Assembly: GCA_009760855.2 (NCBI GenBank)
Contig: WPIO01000052.1
Location: 2,017,501 to 2,081,500, forward strand
DNA from: Cristatella mucedo
Taxonomy: Eukaryota; Bryozoa; Phylactolaemata; Cristatellidae
Length of the DNA: 64,000 nucleotides
Direction: 5' to 3'
Position 1 is the stretch's first letter. Each line of letters begins with the position of its first letter. Positions 21,347 through 33,500 of this stretch are shown here, one piece after another. A program made the position numbers and the translations under genes. The notes below the pieces were generated by a model. The model ran no database searches and was not told where the DNA came from. It worked only from the letters and a program-made list of their open reading frames with translations.

Positions 21347-22013
21347 CTGAACAAGACTAGTCAAGGCACACAGCACGTCTAGGCAGTACGGCTTAAGGCA
21401 GTAGGCAGCGCTCGGGAGTACAGCACATCCAAGCAGGCGGTAACCTGCCGTATGCTAGCGACAATAAGACATAGATCAGCAGCATGCCAAGGATACAATG
21501 GATGGAAATGTGGTAGCGTTAGCCTATGCTGGCGGCTGGCATTAATGGCCGTGGCACGCACGAGTGAAGGCAGTGTCCGTCTACTGACTATCGCTCCATC
21601 AAATAGCGGCCCAAAAAATGGTACCTGAAACGTTCGGACACAGCAGCTGGTCACCATCAGCCGATATCGGACAAAGACAATAAAGAAGTGGCACAGCTAA
21701 GTGCGAGGATGTGTCAAGCAGGTAGACCTACCTCGGGTTTCTGGTCAATTCGTACACGATAGAGGCCACTCCGCAAAGGATATATTATGATTAGCGCATC
21801 TCCGAACTCGGTTGATATGATACCACGCCGAAACTCACGGTAGTGCTCCGACCAAACAATATGCACCTCATCATTACCAAGATGTTTCAGCTAAAAAAAT
21901 CTAAGCTGTCTAGAACCAATCTGAGCATATGCTAAGGCCAAGTTATGCATGCAATAAAATGGCAGCAAAATCGGCAGCATAACAAGGACAGCAAAATCAC
22001 TGACATTAAAAAT

Positions 22014-22088
<75 letters not shown>

Positions 22089-22920
22089 AATATATAGACA
22101 CACGTGCCGCATGCACACACATACATGATCACGTAGAGTCGAAGCATGCATAATCTAGTCACTCAAAAAATTGTACCTGAGTATGTAAGTTTATTACCAA
22201 TCATAATAACAAAGCATTTATAGGGCTCTAAGAGAAATCTCTTTCAAGGCACGCCTCATAGGCTGGAAAGGTGAAGATCAAATAATTAATACAATTGATA
22301 AACATAAAAGCACACAAAAGTCGACATGGAAGAAGCGTATGCTCTAAAGAAGGTGGGAGTTTTAGTTTAGCTTTAATTGTCGTCCGTTAGGCGATGCCTA
22401 ATGTCAGTCGGGGCATAGAGCTTCCGGATTTAGATGCATAGGAACTGAAGGCACCTTCTCAAAAGAATTTGAGGTTGATTAAAGGCACAGGTACACAACC
22501 CAAGTAAGAGTAGTACATGATGCGATTAGAGGGATGAGGATTAAGTATTTAAGACTAGAAAGCTGGAGCTACAGAATGAAGGAATCTATAATTGAGTGTC
22601 AAGACCTTGGAGTTAATGCACTGGTTGATGGCTGACCGGTGCGGGTCGGACAGAAGTTATATAATGTGGCAACTGCAGCATTCAGCACATACAAATCGAG
22701 CAGGAGAGCTGCAATGTTTATAAGAACATTATTTCACAGGAAAGAAGTCCTGTGAGGAAAGAGTTACAAAAGTTTAACGAGACGTCACAAATGTCAGGAT
22801 CAGCCATTACTATGGTATCTGGTTTGGTCCAGCAGTTAAGGTGCTCGCCCCGACCAAGGTCTGGCTGAGGTCGTGTGAAATGCCTGGATATAAATTAAGT
22901 TTGCTTGGGGTGCTATACAA

Positions 22921-23011
<91 letters not shown>

Positions 23012-24470
23012 AAGTCCACAATTTTAATATTAGCTAATTGAAAGTAGGTAGGCTTAAGTGTTAAGGATGAGGTGGTCATCTAGCACGAGGTCATTTTAGA
23101 ACAGGTTACCCAGATTCCAAGCCAAGACTACAGAAGAGATCAGGCCTTGCACGGTCTGAGTGATATTGTTTGACTATACTTATTAGGTTGATTTTGTCAT
23201 TCAATTGAAGTGACCTGACATCAAAGTGCATATGTCGGCAATGGAAGCTGATAGGTAGATGAACAAGTCTAAGCTACTGGAAGGCCGAGAAGCATTAAAG
23301 CACAGGCCCGTGTAATCTCCGTGGAAATGAAAGCAAAGTACTGTGTATGATGATCACATTTTTACGAGGAAGAGAGCATATATTTTGAAAAGAGGGATAT
23401 CTAGAACAGATCCTTAGTCCATGCCATACTTCGAAGGTTAATAATAATAATAATAATAATAATGTAATTGATAAAGCGCCCTCAGAGAACTCAAATCTCT
23501 TTCAAGGCGCTTTACATTTGCTGCAAGGTTCACCGGATAACGGGTGGCTGTTGAAATCCATGCTCTGAATCCTCCTACTAAGATAGGACCTAAGCACATG
23601 CAGTGATATGCCTGTAAAGCCCCGGTGAAGACTTGGCTATAAATGGCGTCAAATGCCACTGAGATCCAGAAAAAACAGCACCCAGTTTACAAAGGGAGTT
23701 GGTCTATCAACACCCTGATAATCTTATCAACAGCCCGAGAATCTTGCTACACACATGCTGCAGTCTTGTCTCTGTATAATGATTAGTTATGAATCATGTT
23801 TGGAATACACTTGCTAGGTTTGATGTTTCAATATAAGCATTTAGCTGCCCATGGGAGTGTACCCTGCTACAAACTGAACATAAAAGGGCCTTGATTTCAC
23901 GATCCATTGAACAACGAAGCAAATACTGGTTTTGACGTTAAAGGTAACCGGCGGGGTGGTGCCACCCCAATGAAGGGAAGGCATGTCAGCTAGGAGCAGC
24001 AGCAGCACGGGCATCGAGCCGCCTGTCTCGTCCATTGACACTTCGAATACCGCTCGTGTCCTCAGCGCCGACAAGGCGGCCCCACGTAGACCCACAACTC
24101 TCACCTTTCGATGCTGATCGTCGTCGGTAGCACCGGGCATGCGCGTCGACACGTGATAGAGTACTTCTACCGTAGCTGTTGCATAGTATGGGGCAGTTTC
24201 GCCAGTTTTTCCATCACGCTGCAAGCCTCCCATGAATCCCTTGTGTGTGCGAAGGTCAACTTCCCAGCCAAGGCCAGCAACGAAATGCTCGAACTCTTCA
24301 CTCCCAGCGCTGTTGCCGAGCACAGCACGCTTGTCCTCTTGCCCCTCAGCCACATAGATGACAGCAATCTTGTGAGTCTCGCGACTGCAACGTGCAGCGG
24401 ATGCATTACAAAGCACTTACACCAACCAAGACAGCTTTGCAATGCAGCAAGGTCTTAAATGTGATATAAT

Positions 24471-24524
<54 letters not shown>

Positions 24525-27500
24525 GTATATACTATGTACATAAAAATCCCCAAAAATAAAAATGCTCACAGTATAGTCACTGCAGCTATTGAGGATATTC
24601 TGTTGGGTTAACAGCTCAGTTTTCTTCGATGGCATGTGCATTGATTGTAGCACCCAGAATGCAAACATGCTTATCACATGTAACATAAATAATAAATGTC
24701 ATTAGTTCAGAATGATTTAAAAAGACGCTTCCCGACCACCAGTCTTTATAGCATCTTTTATTTGTTTTGGCACGGAGGCCACTGAGGCCTTTCCTTCGTT
24801 GCTTCTTCAGCCATGGCAACCATTTGAAGAGCTGCAATTTTTGCAAGCAGGTTGACAACTGAGGTGGGCCGACCAACCCAACTTAGTCACCCGTCTACAG
24901 TGTGTCATAGATATTCTATTGGATTTAGATCTGGCACCAGGCTGAGCCAGAGCAGTGGTGTTCACACTGGACTCGGTAAAGAAGCCCTTGACTGACCTGA
25001 AAGTGTGCTTGAGGTCATTTGTCTTGCTGCCAAATATAGCGATTCCCAAGCAGTATCTTGGGAGCTACAAAGCATGAATTCTTGGAACACTTGTTGGTAC
25101 TGTGTGCCACTAATATGAGTCAGCGGTCTACCCCTCTTGCGAACAAACAGCCCCAATACATGACTAATATAACCCAACTCACAATCACTGCAAGTGCAAG
25201 CACTGCACATGGTAGACATAATCTTTCCAACTCTTTTTCTTCATTCGTCATTGCTAAAGTGCACGAGTTCTTTATAGCCGGTCCACGAAGCATTACTGTC
25301 CAGTGGCATGGTCACAAGCGAGCAGCAATCAGTGTGCTGGTCAGCCGGCTGGTCAGAGGAGGTTGGCGCTTTTTCGACTCATGGATGGATGCCGCTTTTA
25401 GCTAGGCTTCCACTAACCGCTTTGTGGCCAATATTTGCATTTGCATCATCCCACATTGCAAAAGTCTCGAAGAGTTACGAGCTTCTGGAGTGCTGCCATT
25501 TCGATCATTCAACTTCAACTTGGGTCCTACTTGCCAGGGCTCAAATTTTGCCTTCCCTTCCTTCAGACTAAAACGCATGGTCAAGTCACTAATGTGATGC
25601 CACCACCCTATCTTCGGTTGCTGCAACCCTGCTCGTGTCAGTGGCATCCCTACAGTGTTTGGAACCTGATATTTAACAGCTTCGCATGGCAATCCAAAAG
25701 TGGTAGCACTGGGCAGCCACAAGGATGGCAATTGAGAAAATATTGCCATATTTCGGCTTTATGGGCAAACAACGAACTATCGGCAATGAAGCAGGTGCAA
25801 AGAAATCTGCAGCGGAACACTGAGTAGCGGTCCTACCCGATGACGGTAGGCAAAACCGTAAGAAGATTGTGTTCATTGTTCTTTTCGATAACAATCGGGA
25901 TTATCTCAAGGATGCTGGGCTAAATATAAGGCCCGGATGCATTTTTAATGTTGCCATAAACAGTGCTGCAATACTTCCTTGCATCTTCTCAAGTATCCGC
26001 CAAAGATAAAAGACAGCATTTGTTTCTAGCTATATTTAGCTTGCAAATCTTGCTTTCGCCCAGGCCCAGCCATACTCCTAGCGGCAGGAAGAGGCTACTC
26101 AAGGTCCACGGAACGGAATCTCAAGCTGCCGAATAATGAAGGCCCCATTCTCTGGTGCATTGTTACCATGGCCATTTTTATATTGTATAAGAACCAAAAA
26201 CTGCAACAAATAGCTGCTAGGCATCCACACCATAATTCCATATACATTGTGTACCCAGTCCGGAAATGGCCACACAGTAAGAGGCTCTGCTGTTCATTGG
26301 CAGATTCAATGTCTCACTTGTACTAAAAGAACAACAATAAGGCCATTCAAGGGTCTTCAATGAACACTTATGCCCAGGCTCACTCATTTTGCTTAATTCG
26401 CTCTTCTCTATGCCTGTTTTGGCCATAAATCTTGTCTCTGCCGAACGACTGTGTGTCACGACCCGGAGTCGTCTTGGTCGTAGTAAACAACTCACACTCC
26501 ACCGGCTGCTGCTTGGGCTACTCAGAAGCTCTCTGTCCAATTAATCAAGCCTGGGTCGGCTTGAGGTGACCTCTTCTTCAACATCTATGGGGGAGGCAAA
26601 AAGAAATGGCCCCGAGCCTGAGCACGACCATGGAAGTACACTCTTTGTTAAAACCCTTCCCAAGTGTCTCAGTGCCAAGTGCCTCATTAGAGTGCTTCGT
26701 TTTTCGTCAATTCTGCAAGGCCGTGAATATCTGACCGCTATTTAGTGCCTCCCGAGATGCGAATGCTCGTGAAGGTGTTGAGCAGTAAAATGTTCTCCAA
26801 GGCAAGGTGGGTATATCTGAGCAGATGCTTGAGCATCGATGCTGATGCTTCGGTAAGAACTCATGGCTGCCGCTAATGTGGTGCTACCACAAAAAGTCAA
26901 CGTGGCTTGGCAACCTATAAAAGAAATTCATAGGGCGTACCATTGGAGCAATGCTAGTTGTAAAGCTCAGGACTAACGTGTTTCACTCAGGATCTCATGT
27001 GATGCTTGATTACTTGCAATTATTTGCATTGCTTCTGTGGAACCTGAATAAGCATTTCGATAAGCCTCATCAGAGGACCCACTTCCACCTTCCACTACGA
27101 ATTGTGCTGCCAAACCGCTACCGATAACTAATAATAATAATAATCACAATAACACCAACCATAACCATAGGGCGTTTGCATTGCAGCTTAAGGTAACTAA
27201 ATCTCGATCTAGGCAATTTACAACTTGGAGCAAGAGAAGCAATGAGAAAGCATTAATGACACGCCTGGGATCATTAGACAAGCACACCAAAACACACAAG
27301 TATCACGCTTAGACATACATGCAAAATCACATAAAAAGACACTCGAGGCTAAAATGAGGCTCAGGGAAAGCTAAGCTGAATAGTCGTACTTTAGCTGAAT
27401 CTTAAATGATGCAAAGTCACTGCAGGTGATGACAGAAGCAGGAAGCAAGTTCCAGCCTTTCGGTGCATATGGCCTGAACGCATGACCATCACAAGATAAA

Positions 27501-30500
27501 CGACCAAAAACCCCAGCTGCCAACGACAAAAAACCAAGTGTTAGCAATAAATATGAATTTTACTCTGAATGCAAATGAGAGGCACTTGATTCAGACATCA
27601 ATCTTAGATTTGCTTCTACTTATCAAACATGCCATACTCCACACGGTGCAATTAAATCAGCATTTCACTGAATGTTTTTTATGCTTTGATTATCAGCCGA
27701 CAGATATGTCTCACGTGCTATCCACAAAGCTCTTGCTAATAACGAAAGTTGCATCGTGCTAACGGCCATTGAAGGACTCACTCACTTTAAAAGGAGTCCT
27801 TGGTTCTAGGGATACTGGCATTCTATGACAACAAGGGTATTGTAGGCTTTTATTAGTAAATAAACACTCACGATCGCAATTGGTTGTCGAGATTCTTTAG
27901 CTCTCGAAGCAACCGATCGCTCTTGTGCAGCAGGTCGACTTTTTGACGACTTTCCCATGAAAGAAAGCCGAATTGGTGAAGGTACTGCCGAGACTGGAGA
28001 AAGGCAGCAACTGGCTCCTGCTCCTGGTAGATCGGGGCTTCTTCTACACCAGCTGTCATCCTGACAAAAAATACCGATTAGGTATGCCCTCTTTTTCATT
28101 TGTAGCAGGTCAGTGGTCGGGCCAGGAATGGAAGAATAGCTTAATCAGGATCAAGCCTATTTGAGGCAGTGAACTCAACTGCCTGCTAGGTGTACACCGA
28201 CTTGTACCTCTAGCAGACAAAGCATGAATTAAAAGTGATGCAACCAGATTCATTGAGCAGCAATCAAGCTCAGTAGTCGATAGTTGTAGACAAAGCTTTG
28301 GCCAAGATGCAGCAAACGACACAAGGTGACACATACCATGCTGACAGCACCTTGCGAGTGCACCGACAAGGAGTCTTGCAAAATTATGCTAAGTATCTCC
28401 CAATAGTCTATGCAGTCTCTTAATGCACCCACCTGAAGTCGCCCTTGTGCTCAGCATAATACTGGTTGTCATCCGACTGCTGTCTCAACAGCTGTTCCAC
28501 GATGTCGTCCTCCATTTGCGAAGCCATTTCGTCGGCAGGGGGAAAAGGAAGGTCTAGAGATAGGCCGGGTATGAGCTGACACTCGGGCGCCACGTCGGTG
28601 ATGGATTGCAAGACCTAGATAGCAAAGAAGACTGTACATGCAGAATGCACAAGACATCAGGGCCTTGCAAACGAACAACTTCACCGAACAGGTAAACAAG
28701 AGCCCCATATATTGTTTGCCTACTGTTTCCTTTCGAGCCTCTTCACTGGAGAAAATCAATCCTAGCTGTCCAGGAGAAGCTCCATGCATTTCAGCTGACC
28801 GTGATGTGGATGACGCCCTGCTCTGGCGGCTGCATATCTGAGATCACCCCACGAGGATTATAATTCTTTCAGCCTATGTGACCTGACAAGATTGGTGGCA
28901 GGGTTGCTATTGTTGTTCGTGAATAGTTTGGCAATAAGACATGCAGTTTTTCGCATGGGCCATCTTTTGAATCAGTTGCAATTAGGTCCTCATAAAAAAC
29001 CATGCCTCTCACTGCTGTGATATACTGACCCCCTCTGGCTTATCTAAACTTGTTTATTGAGGAGTTTTCGGCGTTCCTCACTAAAATACCTGTGTGTGAA
29101 GGCAGTTACTGATTACAGGAGACTTCAACATTTCCCTTGACAACCCTAGCAACACCCAGGCCTGCTTATTTCTTGAGTGTTTGGAGAACTATGGTTTAGT
29201 TCAACACGGTAATCATGCTAATCACTCACGTCGGTAGCCATATCCTGGAGTTTGTTATCACTAAGGATGTCTGCCCCGGTGTGCCCGCTGACCGTCTCGG
29301 GACCATTGTTCTGTCTCGTTTACTGATCCTGATCCGTTGTGTGTACAGAGTAACGTCAAGTTTGTACAGCGACAAAACTGAAGTGGAGAGTTTTTTTGAA
29401 ACCTGTATCTGAGGCAAGTCTTCTTGATCTGCACACAGACTTGACTGACAGCCTTGATACCCTCACTGATGCAGTGAAAATGACACTTAGGAGAGCTCTT
29501 GACAAGCATGCTTCCTGTACATTCTGCCCGAGTACATATTCATGGAGATTCCTTTCAATTTACAAAAAACATCAAAAGATGCACCGTGTTAAGCGCAGGC
29601 TTGAATGCTGCGTTTAAGAAGTCTGGGTCTGATGACGATCTAGTCACTTTCAAAGACTTCCTCCGAGTCTAAACCCGGAAGCTTAGAAAAGCCAGGACAT
29701 CTTTTTTCCACTAGAAAACTTAAGTCCTGCCAGTCGTACCCAAAACAGATTTATCAATCGTAAACAATTTGCTCGCCAATACTGTGAGTTCTCACACCAC
29801 AGATATCAACGGCTCGACCTATGGGTTTTCAGCCTTCTTTGCTGAAAAATTGTGCTCATTCGTGCTTCCACAAAGCCCCATCCGACTAAAGCAATTGTTA
29901 AATCGCAACCTGTGACCTTCGTTTGGAGATTTTCCGACGTTTCTGTGTGCAATGTGGCTACCTAATAAGGTCTACTAAAAACAGCTCGTCTCCTAAAGAC
30001 CTTATACTATCATCTCTGTGGTCTTCACTGACAGGAAAAGCTAGCCCAGCCATAACTGAGATATGTAATGCTACTCTAAAAAAAGGGGTTATACCCAAGC
30101 CCTTAAAATCGGCCATCGTTAGACCGATACTTGAAAAGCCTAGATTAGATAGAGGTACTTGCAAACACTATCACCTAGTTTCCATTCTTTCTTTTTGTAA
30201 AAATTTTTTTTGCTAATCAGCTTGTAGAAAACTTTAAAAGAATACATTTTTAGAAACATTTCAGTCGGGGTTCAAGCGGCAGCACTCCATTGAAACTGCC
30301 TTCCTCGGTGCAACCAATGACACCCTATGCAGAAACGATGACGGCAATATTGCTGCCCTAGTGCTGCTAGATCTGTCAGCTGTCTTCGGCACTGTTGATC
30401 ACGATATCATACTTGAACGATTGAGAAGACGATCGATCTGGTAGACGAGGCCCGGGTGTGGTTTAAATCCTACTTCCTTGATCGCGTTCAATCCGTGTTG

Positions 30501-33500
30501 TGTGGGGGTCAGGTCTCATCAACCAAACCAGTCACCCGTGGAGCCCCCCACAAGGATCAGTCCTAAATCCTTTGCTGTTCTCCATGTATACTCGACTCTA
30601 GGAAAAGTGATTCGGGCCCATGGAATAGGCTATAACTTGTATGCTGAGATTTTCAGCTGTATTTGTCATTAAAACCGTCGGAATCTGCTGCAGCAACCGA
30701 TAAGTTGGATGCTTGCCTAGCAAACATTTGATCCTGGGTGTTGGCAAATTTCCTTAAACTAAACGAAGATACAACAGAACTGCTACTCATAGGACACCTC
30801 AAGCTTGTGGCTGCACTAGAAGACTTTGCTCTTTTAATAGGTGATGCTGTTATCCGATCATCATCACGTGCTCCGAATTCAGGTGTCGCCTTCGACAGCT
30901 GCCTAAAATTTGAATCTTCATAAAGAAGACTGATTCCACAGCTAGCCATCACGTCCCTATCTAAGATTAAGAACTGTCTTCCACCAAGGTGGCCTGCAAA
31001 CCATTTAATTAGCTCCTTGGTTCGATCACGGTTGGATTATTGTAATTCTATTTTGGCTGGGCTAAAAAAATAGCCACTAGGCCACTGCGGCGGGTGATGA
31101 ATATAGCTGCAAGGCTAGTTTACAAATCCCAGAGGTTTGACCATGTATCTCCTTTACTGAAAGAGCTTGGATGGCTGCCGGTTGACCAACGGATACAGAC
31201 TTAAGTTCTTACGCTGACCCAGAAGGCCCTCCACAGCAGCTCCTTCCTATCTAGCTGAACTGCTGCAACAGTTTCAGCCTGCCCTCAGGGCCCTCATTCG
31301 TGTCCTACTGGAACGATCGAAAACAACCGGTCTGGCAGACGAGGCACTGGCGTGATTTAAATGGTACTTGTCTGATCGTGTTCAATCAGTATGTTGTGGG
31401 GTCAGGTCTCACAAACGAGGCGGGTCACCTATAGAGTCCCTTAAGGACCCATCGTCGGTCTCTTGCTGATCTCAATTCATACTCGACCTCTGGGGGAAAA
31501 AGTGATTTAGGCCCATATATAGAATAGATAGATATAGGATAGAATAGGATATCCCCCTTTATGCTGACGATATACAGCTCTATTTGTCATTTAAACCATC
31601 GGAATCTGCTGCAGCAACTGATAAACTGAATGCTTGCCTTGCCGACATTCAATCCTGGATGTCGGAAAATTTCTTGAAACTAAATGACGATAAAACTGAA
31701 CTGCTGCTCATAGGACATCCTAAAGCGTGTGGCTGGATTAAAAAGCTTTGCTCTTCTAATAGGTGATGCTGTTGTGCGACCATCACAACGTGCTCGAAAT
31801 TTAGGTGTCGTTTTCGACAGCTGCCTAAATTTTAAAAGCTTCATTCAGAAGACTGCTTCTACAGCTAGCCATCACGTCCGACCCCTATCTAAGATTAGGA
31901 GCTGTCTTCTACAGTGGCTTGCAAAAATGTAACTAGCTCTTTAGCTCGGTCTCGGCTTGATTATTGTAATTCCCTTTTGGCTCGGCTACCAACAAAAGCA
32001 ACTAGGCCACTGCAAATGGCTATCAATATGGCTGCAAAGCTAGACTTCAAGTCCCATAGGTTTGACCACTAGTCTCCTTTGCCAAAAGACCTAGGATGGC
32101 TGCCGGTTGATCAACGGATACAGAGCAAAGTTCTTACCCTGACCCACAAGGCCTGCCACGGCTTGGCTCCTAAAAACCTAGCTGAACTGCTGTACCAGCT
32201 TCTGCCTCCTCGAGCCCTAGGTCCTATATGGACAATAAATTAGCTGTTTCATTCCTCAGCTTAAAGACCGTTGGCAACAGAAGCTTTAGCTCTGCAGGTC
32301 CCAGACTGCAGAACTCACTTCCACAATTCTTATGCAATGACAACTACTCTCCTGCTGCCAACTATGGCACATCCTTTCCAGCAGCCCTGAGCTACTACTT
32401 CTATGCTACTCACTACGACAAATGCTCTCCTGACTCAGCTATGCTTCTCACTTTGTCTTCGTTGCTTGAGATGAAGTCTGTTGGCTACCGAATGTGTACC
32501 GGATGCGTACCGAAAGCTGCTCAGGCTTTGAGCAAGCTACTCAAAACTCTCCTTCCGTAACACTCACATAGAATTTGTGGAATTACAGATGGAGATAGGT
32601 AGATACATTCATAAATACATACATACAGACTGCATGTGCTTTTGCATGCTTGTCTAAGCATGCTATCTGGCTTGTCATTAACTCGTGATTACTGCTTCTC
32701 TTTCAGCAAGTTGTAAAGCTTCAGATAGAAATTAGCTTCTCTGAGGGTGGTATACATAAGACTTGCTGTTATTAATATTACATGTGGAATGAATGAAAAG
32801 CTTGAAAATGAGCATTCACTCTAGTTCAGAAACACGGATTAAGAGAAGCAGAGATATAGCTTAACAGTCTTACAACGTAGAAAGAGACCTTAGGCAGAAA
32901 ACATTCTCTTTATCAAGCCGCTTTTATATTACAAGCACTACCTCACCAATGATTCAAAGGGCAGCCTCACTGACCTGTGCAAGCTCATCGGCAGACCGGT
33001 TAAAATTGCTGTCCACATCAATTGAATCAAGTGCCTCGCGCTCGGTGGGAGACGAAAAATTGTTAAGCCTCAACGTGGACGAATCTGTAACAGTGAAGTC
33101 CATGGGTAGGAGCAGGAAGTGGCAAGAGCTAAAGCTGAACCAGCAAGATCTAGGATGGATTACCAAATATTAAGGAAAAACGAATGGAACGAAATAAATG
33201 AATGACTACATGCCTGCCTCATAATGAGCAGAAGCGGCCAACCATTCAAGCTAGACTGTTTCACTGATACATCAGAGGACACTTAACAGAAGTGTAGCTA
33301 AATAAACCCGCGCTTTGCAGCAGGCAAAGCACAGCAGTACCAAGTTCGTGCATCGGCAGAGCTTTAGGCTGGCCGTACAACAGTGCAGCATTCCAGCAAT
33401 ATTTGCCCGTAATGTCGCGTACAAGCAGCCGTGTGGTCGTATTTGTGCTCACGAAACAGCTGTCCAAGTCAATGTCGCGCTATCAAAACGAAATAGCAGT

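Noticed and set aside
22925-23009. Replication origin or regulatory AT element
   Set aside because: It is a plain (TA)n microsatellite grown from a SINE tail; similar runs occur at 10099, 22048 and 61930.
24111-24458. Plus-strand ORF over 24.1-24.4 kb
   Set aside because: It is antisense to RALGAPA exon 24, whose minus-strand sequence is strongly conserved.
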